From NCBI RefSeq assembly GCF_039541575.1, contig NZ_BAABGM010000015.1, forward strand, positions 282,013 through 346,012: a DNA stretch of 64,000 nucleotides, read 5' to 3'. The first letter of the stretch is position 1, and every line of letters starts with the position of its first letter. This DNA is from Fodinibacter luteus. Lineage in GTDB: Bacteria > Actinomycetota > Actinomycetes > Actinomycetales > Dermatophilaceae. This document shows, in pieces, positions 1 through 9,668 of the stretch. The notes beneath the pieces were generated by a model. That model did not search any database. It was not told the DNA's origin and saw only the letters and a program-made list of their open reading frames with translations. Both the position numbers and the translations under genes were made by a program.

Positions 1-278
1 GCCAGGTCCCCCCTTCCGGCCACCAGCGAGGATGTCACCTGCGCGAGGACAACCGGGTTGGCCCAGTGCTGCTGCGGGGCGGTCGCAAAGGGGATCCCGT
101 CAGGAACCATGCCTTCCCGCCGAATGTGATCTCCCATGGCAACTACCCACATGAGGTCGGCGCCGATGACGAGGAAGGTAGAAATGAGCACCACCCATCC
201 GGCCACCACCAACTCACCCAACAACGGGCTACCCGGGTAAGTGCGATCACGTTCAGTAGTCGCTGGACGGGGGCTCAC
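1..278 (-). CDS. Polytopic membrane protein, N-terminal part (runs off window)
   Basis: An open frame of 92 codons starts with GTG at 278 and has no stop before the window edge. Its start overlaps the TGA stop of the upstream membrane gene by four bases (GTGA), so the two are almost certainly translationally coupled. The visible protein has a short charged N-terminus, one clear membrane segment (around residues 23-45, ending in IGADLMWVVAMGD), then an extracytoplasmic stretch with DGIPFA and HWANPVVLAQ. This arrangement (W/A-L-G-D, V-P-D-G-I-P-F, W-x-N) resembles the N-terminus of large actinobacterial membrane proteins thought to be GT-C-like, though no function is established for them here. 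The C-terminal majority is missing because of the window boundary. Confidence 0.7.
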   Translation of the reverse strand, partial: MSPRPATTERDRTYPGSPLLGELVVAGWVVLISTFLVIGADLMWVVAMGDHIRREGMVPDGIPFATAPQQHWANPVVLAQVTSSLVAGRGDL

Positions 279-1555
279 GGAGGCCACGGTATGAGGTGCG
301 GGGCAGGATCGAGCACCAGGAGGTATCTGATCCACAACCACTGACTCCACAGAGATATGGCAACCAACACCGCCAGCACTCCGACCCTGAGTGGTGTGAT
401 TCGCGTCATCGGGGCGGCGAAGATGGCAACCAGCAGGGGCGCGGCCAGGACGAGGTAACGGATGAAACCAGGAGTGACTGGAGTGACAACAAGAACGAGG
501 ACGAGATAGGAAGCGCCCCAGACCGCCAACTCGGGTGGCCACCCCATCCGGCGACTGAGAGCTGCCGGGACCCCGACCAGCAGCGCCAGCAAGAGCGTCA
601 GCAAGACGAAGACCAAGGGGCCGCCTGCCTCCCACGCGAAGACGAAGTAGCCCCCGACCCCCTTCGCAGTGTGGCCTACCCGCGCGGAACCGTCGAGATC
701 GGCCGCCTCGGGCACGCCGTAGACAGCGGCAGCCGTCCACGGCCACATCCACGGTGAGAGTGCCGCGCACATCAGAAGGGCGACGACACCGCCGCTGGTC
801 CTCCAAGAAGGACCTCGGGGCTCTTGACGCCATTGGATCGCCGCGTGTGCCAGCACCACAGGCACGAAAGCAACAGCAACGGGACGCGTGAACGCCAGCC
901 CCACCACCGCAATGGTCGCGAAGATGTAGCGGCGATCCGTCAACCACCGAAGTGCGGCCAATAGGAAGACCAGCGCCAATGCCTCGCTGTACGCCGCCAT
1001 GAGGACGGGCGACGAGGGCAAGAGCGAAATGCCGATAGAAGCCCAAGACGCCGGCCTTGGTCCGACATCTCGCGATCGCAGCAATCGGTACAGGAGGGCT
1101 GTGGCAAGCAGCGTCAACACTGTGTTGAGGAGCAGGGATGCCCACACGAAGGGCAGTCCGGATGCCTCCATGACGATTCTAGCCATAAGAGGGAAGCCCG
1201 GAGGGAACGCGCTCGCCCACGCATCATTCGCGGACAATTTCTGTGTGGCGTCGGGGTATCCGAGGGTGGCGATGCGCTCGTACCACTCACCGTCCCAGTT
1301 GCCGAGCACCGGACCGAGCCCCGGCGAGGGTCCCGAAGGGGAGAAGACGAAGTACTCATTGGGAGCCCCGTTCGGGGTCGCCTGGCCCGTGGCTGTCTGC
1401 CACGATGCCGCATACGCGGTCGCCAGGATCTGCCAACCTCGGAGCACCAAGGTCACGCCCAACGCCAACAGCAAGCCCTGCTCGATTCGCCAAAGACCAG
1501 GTACATCGACAGATCGGGCAACCTTGGAGGTGGTCGGTCTGTCCCCGCTGAGCAC
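275..1555 (-). CDS. PIG-V-like (GT-C) integral membrane mannosyltransferase
   Basis: The 426-residue protein has about ten hydrophobic segments. After the first membrane helix (residues 25-50) comes a luminal/periplasmic loop with WDGEWY at 87-92 and AFPPGFPL at 116-123. This pairing is characteristic of PIG-V-like GT-C enzymes, where the Asp in the first loop is the presumed catalytic residue; an AYSEAL motif follows later, as in that family. PIG-V-like enzymes use polyprenyl-phosphate sugars on the outer face of the membrane. The substrate here cannot be read from sequence. The start is GTG at 1555; the Shine-Dalgarno is weak. It is co-directional and overlapping with the truncated membrane gene at the window edge, and divergent from the GT2/DUF2304 pair. 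Confidence 0.72.
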   Translation of the reverse strand: MLSGDRPTTSKVARSVDVPGLWRIEQGLLLALGVTLVLRGWQILATAYAASWQTATGQATPNGAPNEYFVFSPSGPSPGLGPVLGNWDGEWYERIATLGYPDATQKLSANDAWASAFPPGFPLMARIVMEASGLPFVWASLLLNTVLTLLATALLYRLLRSRDVGPRPASWASIGISLLPSSPVLMAAYSEALALVFLLAALRWLTDRRYIFATIAVVGLAFTRPVAVAFVPVVLAHAAIQWRQEPRGPSWRTSGGVVALLMCAALSPWMWPWTAAAVYGVPEAADLDGSARVGHTAKGVGGYFVFAWEAGGPLVFVLLTLLLALLVGVPAALSRRMGWPPELAVWGASYLVLVLVVTPVTPGFIRYLVLAAPLLVAIFAAPMTRITPLRVGVLAVLVAISLWSQWLWIRYLLVLDPAPHLIPWPP

Positions 1556-1713
1556 TCCGGCACGCTAGCCCACATCTTCCAGGTTCGTCGCCAATCGGAC
1601 GGGCCCAGGGAACTACAGTGCGGTGACAGGGATGCGCCCTGGCCCGAGTCGTTACTCGGCGCAGAGACTCTGGGCGCGCCCGGCCGGCTCGGTGAGCAGG
1701 AAGTGGTAAAGAC

Positions 1714-2484
1714 TTGGACGGTCCAACAACGGCAACGGGTGATGAGCGATCCGCGCCGGTGGCCAGCAGGGCTCTCGTTGTCGTTCCGGCCCTCAACGAA
1801 GCCCCGAGCGTCGGAGCGGTAGTCCAGTCCATCCGAACCGACCTTCCTCACGCAGACACCCTGGTGGTTGACGATCATTCGTCAGACGAGACTGCCTATG
1901 AGGCCCGGAGGGCCGGAGCCACGGTTGCCCAGCTTCCGTGCACCCTGGGCGTTGGCGGCGCGATGCGAACTGGGTACCGGTACGCCCTCGAACACGGATA
2001 TGACGTGGTCGTTCAGGTAGACGGCGACGGGCAGCATGACACCCGGCACCTACAGGAACTGGTCGACGGTCTCGCCCACGCCGATGTCGTCATCGGCGCA
2101 CGATTTGCCGGTGCCGACCCGTACGCCGTGGGACGGGCTCGTCGAGGAGTGATGCTCCTCCTGGCACGCGTGCTCTCCACGCTCCTCGGGGTGCGGCTCA
2201 CCGACGTCACCTCGGGCTACCGCGCAGTGGGCCCGCGCGCGCTCCGGGTCTATGCCGAGAACTACCCGGCCGAGTACCTCGGTGACACGCTCGAGGCGCT
2301 GGTGATCGCGCGGCGGTGCGGGCTGCAGGTGGTCCAGGTGCCAGTCCGCATGACCGCACGCGAACACGGAAGCCCGAGCCAGGGGCTGCTCCGCTCAGCT
2401 GTCTACCTCGGCCGGGCCCTCGCGGCGATTGGGCTCGGCATGGTCCGTCGCTGGTCCTGCGAACCCGCGGGTGAGGTCCTGTGA
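1714..2484 (+). CDS. DPM1-like family 2 glycosyltransferase
   Basis: The 256-residue protein has a GT-A fold family 2 signature: VVVPALNEA at 22-30, VVDDHSSDET at 51-60 and the metal-binding DGDGQHD at 103-109, followed by the SGYR motif of polyprenyl-phosphate sugar synthases. It lacks C-terminal membrane helices, so it is probably a soluble or peripheral enzyme transferring a hexose from a nucleotide sugar to polyprenyl phosphate. The chosen start is TTG at 1714, preceded by AGGAAG; a GTG about 15 codons later is an alternative. The stop overlaps the start of a DUF2304 gene by four bases. In other bacteria DPM1-like GT2 and DUF2304 genes are commonly paired, which suggests they form one functional unit. 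Confidence 0.82.
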   Translation: MDGPTTATGDERSAPVASRALVVVPALNEAPSVGAVVQSIRTDLPHADTLVVDDHSSDETAYEARRAGATVAQLPCTLGVGGAMRTGYRYALEHGYDVVVQVDGDGQHDTRHLQELVDGLAHADVVIGARFAGADPYAVGRARRGVMLLLARVLSTLLGVRLTDVTSGYRAVGPRALRVYAENYPAEYLGDTLEALVIARRCGLQVVQVPVRMTAREHGSPSQGLLRSAVYLGRALAAIGLGMVRRWSCEPAGEVL

Positions 2485-2906
2485 ACACGGACGCCTACTG
2501 GCTCGGGCTCGTCGGCGGTCTCGTCGTGCTGTTCCTCTCGGTGGAACTCGTGCGCCGTCGCCACGTGCGCGGCCGGCTGGCCGTCGCGTGGATCGTCCTG
2601 GGCCTGCTCGCAGTCGGGTTCGCCCTGTTCCCGTCGGCCCTGGGCTGGCTGTCCAGCACCTTGCGCGTCCAGGTCCCATTGAACCTCGTGCTGTTCTGCG
2701 GGGTGCTCTTCCTGCTGGTCATTTCGATGCAGCTCGCCTCCGAGGTCGGTCGCCTGGAGGCGCGGACCAGGCGGCTCGCCGAAGAGGTAGCGATCCTTGG
2801 GGCTGAGCGCCGGCATCCGCCCGAGCCGGACCCCGCCGCCGACGGGGCGAGCGGGGTGCACACCGACGACGGCGCGGAGACGCCTGGACCTCCCCCTCAC
2901 CCTTGA
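2481..2906 (+). CDS. DUF2304 small membrane protein
   Basis: A 141-residue protein with three hydrophobic helices (about 6-24, 35-55, 65-85) followed by a charged amphipathic stretch (LEARTRRLAEEVAIL) and a Pro/Asp-rich tail. This layout matches DUF2304 proteins. Its GTG start overlaps the stop of the preceding glycosyltransferase (GTGA), so expression is coupled. Family knowledge is limited to its frequent pairing with DPM1-like GT2 genes; a role as membrane anchor or partner of that enzyme is an inference. Confidence 0.72.
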   Translation: MNTDAYWLGLVGGLVVLFLSVELVRRRHVRGRLAVAWIVLGLLAVGFALFPSALGWLSSTLRVQVPLNLVLFCGVLFLLVISMQLASEVGRLEARTRRLAEEVAILGAERRHPPEPDPAADGASGVHTDDGAETPGPPPHP

Positions 2907-2915
2907 GCCGCTCTG

Positions 2916-3878
2916 CTACGACTGGTCCCTTCCACGGCGGTACGAGTCAACGGTTGCTGCGATGCCGGCCTCGAGGTTGATGCCGTGTCGCCACCCGAGC
3001 GCGTGCAGCCTGGAGACGTCCAGCAGCTTGCGGGGCGTTCCATCGGGGCGCGACGGGTCCCAGGCGACCTCACCGGCGTACCCCGTTGCGGCTGCGACGA
3101 GCTCCGCCAGCTCGGCGATCGTCAGGTCGCTGCCGGTCCCGACGTTGACTGGCGAGTCGTCGTCATACCGCTCGAGCAGGGCCACCAGCGCTCCGGCGAG
3201 GTCGTCGACGTGGAGAAACTCCCTTCGGGGGGCTCCGGTGCCCCAGTTCGTAACCCGCCGGCCGCCGGAACGAACAGCCTCGTCGAACCGCCGGATGAGG
3301 GCTGCCAGCACGTGCGAGGACTGCGCGTCGTAGTTGTCTCCGGGTCCGTAGAGGTTCGTCGGCATGGCACTGATCCACGCGTGCCCGTGCTCACGGCGCA
3401 TCGCCTGCACGTGCATGACCCCGGCGATCTTTGCAATGGCGTAGGCCTTGTTGGTCTCCTCCAGAGGGCCGGTCAGAAGGGAGTCCTCGGTGATGGGTTG
3501 CGCGGCCAACCTGGGGTAGATGCACGATGACCCCAGGAAGAGGAGCCGCTCCACGCCCACCGTGTGCGCCGCGTCGAGCACGTTGACCTGGATGCGGAGG
3601 TTGTCGCTGAGGAACTCCACCGGTTCGGCGGCGTTCGCCGCGATCCCGCCAACGCGGGCTGCCGCCAGGACGACGTATCGGGGCTGCTCACGCTCGAAGA
3701 ACGCCCTGACGTCACCGTCGCGACGCAAGTCGAGCTCCTGGGAGCCTCGGCCAAGGAGGTTGGTGAAGCCCTCTCTCTGGAGGTGGCGCCACAGCGCTCC
3801 TCCGGCGAGCCCTCGATGACCCGCCACGTAGAAGCGGGCTTCACGATCGAGGGGCTGGGGCGTCCAGGGGCGGGTCAT
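2916..3878 (-). CDS. fcl: GDP-L-fucose synthase
   Basis: A 320-residue short-chain dehydrogenase/reductase of the GDP-4-keto-6-deoxy-D-mannose epimerase-reductase type. The nucleotide-binding motif AGHRGLAG lies at 19-26, GSSCIYP with the catalytic Ser at 116-122, and the catalytic YxxxK as Y146/K150. It would convert the Gmd product to GDP-L-fucose with NADPH. The frame can be extended upstream to 3944, but ATG at 3878 overlaps the stop of the upstream glycosyltransferase (ATGA) and the homology begins just after it, so 3878 is preferred. It is last in the gmd - GT2 - fcl operon. Length is normal for the family (about 310-320). Confidence 0.9.
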   Translation of the reverse strand: MTRPWTPQPLDREARFYVAGHRGLAGGALWRHLQREGFTNLLGRGSQELDLRRDGDVRAFFEREQPRYVVLAAARVGGIAANAAEPVEFLSDNLRIQVNVLDAAHTVGVERLLFLGSSCIYPRLAAQPITEDSLLTGPLEETNKAYAIAKIAGVMHVQAMRREHGHAWISAMPTNLYGPGDNYDAQSSHVLAALIRRFDEAVRSGGRRVTNWGTGAPRREFLHVDDLAGALVALLERYDDDSPVNVGTGSDLTIAELAELVAAATGYAGEVAWDPSRPDGTPRKLLDVSRLHALGWRHGINLEAGIAATVDSYRRGRDQS

Positions 3879-4659
3879 GGGCGGGCCTTGGCCGTCAGTC
3901 GGCGGGAGACGATGCGGATCGAGGTCCGGACCGGCAGGTCCCACGCCCAGGCCAGCTTGGCCAGAGGTGGTGGGAGGTGCCTTCGTTTCACCTGCTCAGC
4001 CTCGTGGATCGAGAGGTCGCGGTTGGCCACGGTGAGGGCGTCCGGGTGCCAGCGATAGGTCGCAACGGGGTGCCGTGTGCTCACGAAGCGTCCACGCCGG
4101 CGCAGGCGCAGGAACATGTCCAGGTCCATCACGAAGCGCAGCGACTCGTCGAAGGGCCCTACCGCGCGCAGGTGATCGAGCCTGGTGAGCGATGCGGGTT
4201 GCGGGATGAGGTCTGGGCCCCAGGGCAACACCCACGTCGCGAGCCGGCCCAGGCGGCTGATGGCGAAGACGTGCCCCTCGTGGTTCATGTACTCGCAGCC
4301 GCCGTAGGCCACCACGGCGTCGGGGGCCCGCTCCAGCAGGCCGACGAGCGTTCGCAGGCCACCCGGTCGCATGGCGTCGTCGTCGCCGATCCACGCGAAG
4401 TACCGCTCGTCCCGGGCCGCGGCGATCCCGGCATTCACGGCGGCCCCCAGCCCCCTCCCGGGATCGTCCACGACCAGGCCCCCGTGGGCAACGGCGATCC
4501 GACGCGCTTCCACGGCATCCTCGGGTGCAACGACGACGACGGTGCACTCCACCCCGTCCTGTGCGGTGAGGCTTGCCAACGCTGGGCCCAGCGTGTCGGT
4601 GCGCTCCCCGAGGGTCGGCACCACTGCGAGGACCTTCCTGAGGTGTTCCGGCACTGCGC

Positions 4660-4672
<13 letters not shown>
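3875..4672 (-). CDS. Family 2 glycosyltransferase in GDP-fucose operon
   Basis: A 265-residue GT2 enzyme. LAVVPTLGERTDTLGPAL opens the Rossmann half, and WIGDDDAMRPGGL gives the DDD metal-binding motif near residue 95. The acceptor side carries GPFDESLRFVMDLDMFLRLRRRG, the usual ED-like region. There is no membrane segment. The start at 4672 overlaps the end of gmd by 13 bases and the stop overlaps fcl by four, so the three genes form one translationally coupled operon. Position between the two GDP-fucose enzymes suggests a fucosyl- or deoxyhexosyltransferase; the donor is inferred from context only. Confidence 0.8.
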
Positions 4673-5676
<1,004 letters not shown>

Positions 5677-5758
5677 TTCTGCCTCAGCCCCGTCTGTAGT
5701 GCTCGCGATGCCCGCGCTCTACGTGGCTCCGCGGTCCGACATCGTATCTGCGGGCAGA

Positions 5759-6715
5759 TCACACCGATTCCAACTCGGCCGCCACCATCAGTGCGACCAG
5801 TTCGCTGAACGTCACGCTCGGCGTCCACCCCAGGGCCAGCAGGCGACCGGCATTCCCCACCAGCGCACTGGGGTCAGCGGGGCGATAGAGCGCAGGGTCG
5901 ATGCGAAGGTGCCGTTCGTAGTCGTCGATGCCGACCACCGCGAACGCCTCCTTCACGAAGTCCCTGACCGTGTGCGCGTCACCCGTCGCGACGACGAAGT
6001 CGCCCGGCGCGGCGGCCTGCATAAGGAGGACCATCGCGCCGACGTGGTCCTGGGCGAAGCCCCAGTCGCGCCGCACGTCGACGTTGCCCAGGGTCAGGTG
6101 CGTCCGCTCCCCGCGCGCGACCGCGGCGACGCCCCGTGTGATCTTCCGGGCGACGAAGGTCGGCGGGCGGCGTGGGGACTCATGGTTGTAGAGGATGGCG
6201 TTCGTCGCGAACAGCCCTCGGCGACGGTAGACGGCCACCATCTGGTGGGCCATGTCCTTCGCGGCTCCGTATGGGGTGACCGGGGCATGAGGCGTGTTCT
6301 CGTCCTGCGGAACCTGCGAAGGGTCGCCGAACACCTCTGCGCTCGACGCCTGGACGAACCTGACCTCGCGGCCCAGCCGCTCCTGCAGTTCCCAGGCGGC
6401 GCGCAGGAGCCGCACCGGTCCCACACCGACGATGTCGGCGGTCAGGACCGGCTGCTGCCAAGAGGCGGCGACAGACGTGCTGCCCGCCAGGTTGTAGATG
6501 TGGTGGGGCTCGCTCGCCTCGACGGCGTCCCGTACCGCTTCCTCGGTTGAGAGGTCCGCGACGTGCACAACGATCCCTGGATGCTCTGTACTGACCGCGG
6601 CGACCTTCGCCGCATCCCGAACGACACCGTGCACCTCGATGCCGGAGCTGAGGAGCCGACGAGCGAGGTACCACCCATCCTGCCCGGCGACTCCGGTCAC
6701 AAGGGCCCGGGTCAT
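5759..6715 (-). CDS. Second GDP-mannose dehydratase-like SDR enzyme
   Basis: A 318-residue paralogue of the adjacent gmd product. It keeps TGVAGQDG (7-14), SSAEVFG (124-130), Y149/K153 and NHESPRR followed by FVARKITRG, all marks of the Gmd subfamily rather than of GDP-4-keto-6-deoxymannose reductase (Rmd). It is about 20 residues shorter: the first loop after the Rossmann motif, which in the neighbour carries RRASTFNTSRIDHLY, is replaced by a shorter segment lacking that sequence. It may therefore have altered substrate or oligomer contacts. It lies 82 bases upstream of gmd on the same strand. It is either a redundant dehydratase or a diverged enzyme, possibly a 4-reductase; sequence alone cannot decide. 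Confidence 0.78.
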   Translation of the reverse strand: MTRALVTGVAGQDGWYLARRLLSSGIEVHGVVRDAAKVAAVSTEHPGIVVHVADLSTEEAVRDAVEASEPHHIYNLAGSTSVAASWQQPVLTADIVGVGPVRLLRAAWELQERLGREVRFVQASSAEVFGDPSQVPQDENTPHAPVTPYGAAKDMAHQMVAVYRRRGLFATNAILYNHESPRRPPTFVARKITRGVAAVARGERTHLTLGNVDVRRDWGFAQDHVGAMVLLMQAAAPGDFVVATGDAHTVRDFVKEAFAVVGIDDYERHLRIDPALYRPADPSALVGNAGRLLALGWTPSVTFSELVALMVAAELESV

Positions 6716-6825
6716 CGAGTCCCGTTCTCTGCTGGCCTAAGCACCTGCACAGGCTAGGGCAGGATCGAGTGCGACGACGTGCTCGGGAGGGGGTCAGCAA
6801 CACCGTCGGGCCATGCCAAGGCCCC

Positions 6826-7998
6826 TCAGCACCCCCATGGACGTGCCAGCGCCTTGTCCAACGGGGGCAGGGCAGCTGCCTCCCAACTGAGCCGATCGAC
6901 AAAGGCGTTTCGTGCCCGCCGACCGAGGGCAGAGGCCGTCACCCGGTCGGTCAGCAGAGTGGCGAGCGCGTCAACGATCTCCTCCACGCTGTCAGCGCGT
7001 GCCACCTCAGATGCATCCACGGGGATGCCGTTCAGCGCCTCGCTCGTCGCCACCACGGGGACACCGAACGAGAGCGCCTCGAAGACCTTGAGCTTGGTTC
7101 CACCGCCTCTCCGGATGGGGGTAACGACGACTCGCGTCGAGTGGTAATGCGGCGTGAGGTCGGCGATGTCAATGTGCAGCGTAACGTTGGGGGCGGCCTC
7201 GACGAGACGACGAAGAGCCGGAGTCGGCCTTCGGCCCACCACGTGTAGTTCAGAGTTCGGACTCGCGCGCAGCACCGCAGGCCAGATGTGTTCAACGAGC
7301 TCCGTGACGGCGGCGACGTTGGGGGGATAGTCCAGCGTGCCGACGAACAAGGCCCGACCCTCCGTGGACTCGACATCAGTCGCGGAGTCGGGTGTGGGCA
7401 CCGAGTTGGGTACTACGCGTACGCGGTCGTGACCTGCGATCGAAGCGAGGATCTGCGCGTCGTCACCCGAGACGCACAGAACCTGCTCGGCGCTCTTGGC
7501 CAGCTGCCGCTCCGCTCTGGCCACCCTTCTTGTATCCACCGCGAAGGTGAGGCGATCCAGTCTGGTCCTGGCAAGCGCCGTCATGTCACGAAATAGCGCC
7601 CCTTCCACGTTCTGTGCGTCGTACACAAGACGCACTCCAGGGGGGATCAGCCTCTGCGCGAAGCTCCAGCTCATGATCTCCGAGACGACCGCAACGTCCG
7701 GCTCGAACGCGTCGACGGCCCGCAGGACCTCATGCCGAGCCCTCGGACCGATGCGAGGCGAACGGAGCGGGTGGCGGGAAACCACTTTCATGGCGGCAAG
7801 GAGCGGATAGGGGTGGGGTTGTCGGAAGGGGACCACGCGTGGTGCGGTCTCGTGGAGCAGCTCGGCCCCCCACGGTGTCACGATGGTGACGTCGTGCCCG
7901 GCCTTGAGGGCGGTCATCACGAGGCCACGGGTGCGAAGGTCCCCACCGTGCCTCGCCGGCCCCCAGGGCCTCGGGTGGCACCAGACAACCTTGCTCAC
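6826..7998 (-). CDS. Family 4 (GT-B) glycosyltransferase
   Basis: A 390-residue GT-B glycosyltransferase. The N-terminal domain starts WCHPRPWGPARHGGDLRTRGL. The C-terminal domain has ALFVGTLDYPPNVAAV, then PIRRGGGTKLKVFEALSFGVPVVATSEALNG, which is the donor-binding motif shared with the GT4 group of Glyco_trans_1_4 proteins. No membrane helix is present. The GTG start (7998) overlaps the stop of the upstream GT4 gene by four bases. The two genes form a coupled pair, probably adding consecutive sugars to the surface glycan made in this island. Confidence 0.83.
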   Translation of the reverse strand: MSKVVWCHPRPWGPARHGGDLRTRGLVMTALKAGHDVTIVTPWGAELLHETAPRVVPFRQPHPYPLLAAMKVVSRHPLRSPRIGPRARHEVLRAVDAFEPDVAVVSEIMSWSFAQRLIPPGVRLVYDAQNVEGALFRDMTALARTRLDRLTFAVDTRRVARAERQLAKSAEQVLCVSGDDAQILASIAGHDRVRVVPNSVPTPDSATDVESTEGRALFVGTLDYPPNVAAVTELVEHIWPAVLRASPNSELHVVGRRPTPALRRLVEAAPNVTLHIDIADLTPHYHSTRVVVTPIRRGGGTKLKVFEALSFGVPVVATSEALNGIPVDASEVARADSVEEIVDALATLLTDRVTASALGRRARNAFVDRLSWEAAALPPLDKALARPWGC

Positions 7999-9146
7999 TG
8001 AAGGGCCACCTCACGAAAGATGCGGATGTGCTCGGCTGCTGCTCGCTCCCATGTGAACTGACGGGCGTGGGCCTCCGCCGCGTCCACCCGGGCCGGCGTG
8101 GCGGCCATGGCTCGATCTACCGCGCCAGCAATGCTTCCCACGTCGAGCGGGTCAAAGTACTCGACCTCGTCCCCACACACCTCTGGGAGCGATCCCCGTG
8201 TGGACACAGCAGCCGGGCACCGTACCGCCATCGCCTCGAGGGGCGGCATCCCGAAGCCCTCATACAGGCTCGGGAATGCTAAACATGCCGCCCTGCGATA
8301 CAGCTCGAGCAGCGTCTCCCGGGGAACCACCCCCAACTGGTCCACCCAGGGCGGCGCATCAGCGAGAAGCTTCCCCCCTCCGGTGAGTACCAGCCGCAAC
8401 GAAGGCCGGTCCTCTCGCAGCAGTGCGACTGCGTCCAGGAGCCGGCCGTGGTTCTTGTGAGGCCACCGTCGCGCGGGGTACAGCACGAACTGTTCACGGG
8501 AGCGCGGCGCAGGCGTGAGGTCCGCCTCTAGTCCGAGGTGCACCACGTGCACCTTCTCAGGAGGGATCCCCAAGTACTTGACTATTTCGCCTTTGCTGAA
8601 CTCGCTGTCAGTGATCACTGCATCGGCCCTCCGTGCAGAACGGTCGTAGGCGATGGATCGATAGGCCAGCTCAGGCCGGGTGAAGTTGTGTCCCAGGGCG
8701 AGGTGCTGAACGTCATGCAGGGTGACCACGTGAGGGATCCCCCTACTGCTTGGCAGCGGAACGGTGAACGGGTAATGGATCACATCGACGCGGCCGCCCT
8801 TGACTAGCCAACCAGGGTGAACGCTGAGCCTGGCCAGGTGAAGCAATCGATCAATTACCCGTTCAGAGGCCCGCGACGCGTGGACCACGGTCGGCACGCC
8901 GTTCACAGTGCCGGCGCCCCAAGGGGCGTGCACGACCATCCGGACGTCCGAACGAGCCAGAGCGGACACAAGGCCAGAGAAGTACGCCTCAGTGCCGCCC
9001 ATCGCACTTTCAACCAGCGTCAGAGCGGAGACCCCCACACTTAGGGGAACGAGAGACGGGCCGTCGGGGGTCAAATTCGGACCTGCGCGAGCTCGTCCGC
9101 AGTCAAGCGCCTGTTCGAGCTCGAAACCTCTCGGTTCGACGCCCAC
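7995..9146 (-). CDS. Family 4 (GT-B) glycosyltransferase
   Basis: A GT4 enzyme of up to 383 residues. GGTEAYFSGLVSAL marks the start of the acceptor domain, HDVQHLALGHNF and SEFSKGEIVKYLGIPPEKVHVVHLGLE the middle, and FPSLYEGFGMPPLEAMAVRCPAAVSTRGSLPEV the E-x7-E donor-binding site. The mapped GTG start at 9146 gives about 36 residues of unconserved N-terminus. Recognisable homology begins near residue 37, where another GTG (9038) would give a 347-residue protein, so the true start is uncertain. It is first of a coupled GT4 pair. Upstream lies 457 bp without a gene, then an IS21 insertion. Confidence 0.82.
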   Translation of the reverse strand: MGVEPRGFELEQALDCGRARAGPNLTPDGPSLVPLSVGVSALTLVESAMGGTEAYFSGLVSALARSDVRMVVHAPWGAGTVNGVPTVVHASRASERVIDRLLHLARLSVHPGWLVKGGRVDVIHYPFTVPLPSSRGIPHVVTLHDVQHLALGHNFTRPELAYRSIAYDRSARRADAVITDSEFSKGEIVKYLGIPPEKVHVVHLGLEADLTPAPRSREQFVLYPARRWPHKNHGRLLDAVALLREDRPSLRLVLTGGGKLLADAPPWVDQLGVVPRETLLELYRRAACLAFPSLYEGFGMPPLEAMAVRCPAAVSTRGSLPEVCGDEVEYFDPLDVGSIAGAVDRAMAATPARVDAAEAHARQFTWERAAAEHIRIFREVALQ

Positions 9147-9603
9147 AATCTGTTTGTGCCCCGGGAGTCATCACGCGCCTCCCAGGCGACTGCAGCCTCC
9201 ACACCGGCAGCGTACCCGGCGCTGTTGGCTCAAATGCACCACGAACTCCCTACGACCGTCCCGTGGGCCGAGCACGCCACGAACCGCCCACCCGGCTTGG
9301 CTCACGTTCCTTGTTCCGCATGGGCCGTAAGGCTGTGACCTGCGGCGACTCCTTCAGAACTGCGCGATTTCACGCACTAACAGGAGGGCGGCGACAACGC
9401 CCCGGTCGCGATCTGGGGGCGTCGCCACGGCCGTTCGGTCCCCGGATAGGCGGCGCGAAGCGCGAATCTTCCCGATGTGGGTCCATTCTTGTGGGAACGA
9501 GGCGAGCTCATCCCCCTGTGGATCCGCGACAGGGCCTCCCTCGGTCCACATCGAGCGAGCGAGGACCAATTCCATGCGAGGAGGGGCCGCCATCCAGCTA
9601 CAG
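9147..9603. other. Gene-free stretch upstream of the GT4 pair, interrupted by IS21
   Basis: No convincing gene was found on either strand. The segment contains the left copy of a 43-bp direct repeat (9248-9290), and its right end is the IS21 insertion point. Joining it to 12214-12485 by removing the IS and one TACAG copy gives a single intergenic region of about 0.73 kb between divergent transcription units. It should therefore hold the promoters for the GT4 pair (minus) and for the GT2 gene at 12486 (plus), but no promoter can be assigned with confidence. Confidence 0.5.
9248..9290 (+). repeat. 43-bp direct repeat, left copy
   Basis: Matches 12316-12358 at 42 of 43 positions (one C/T difference). 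The core reads CTACGACCGTCCCGTGGGC followed by GAGCACGCCACGAACCGCCC. The two copies flank the IS21 insertion but at a distance (313 and 107 bp from its ends), so they are not its target duplication and must be older. Confidence 0.85.
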
Positions 9604-9661
9604 TGTCAATGGCCAGTCCTAGGTCACCGCTGGTGGCCAAGTAGAAGTCCCCACTCCTTGC
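9604..9661 (+). repeat. IS21 left terminal repeat region
   Basis: Imperfect inverted copy of 12127-12208. The inner 17 bp AAGTCCCCACTCCTTGC are identical in both ends; outwards come GGTGGCCAAGTAG and the tip TGTCAATGGCCA. The right end has an additional internal repeat of about 24 bp, so the ends differ in length. Confidence 0.85.
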
Positions 9662-9668
9662 GGGTTGT

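Noticed and set aside
66..344. 92-codon plus-strand frame at the window start
   Set aside because: Antisense to a minus-strand membrane protein whose GTG start overlaps the neighbouring gene's stop; the plus frame has no recognisable features.
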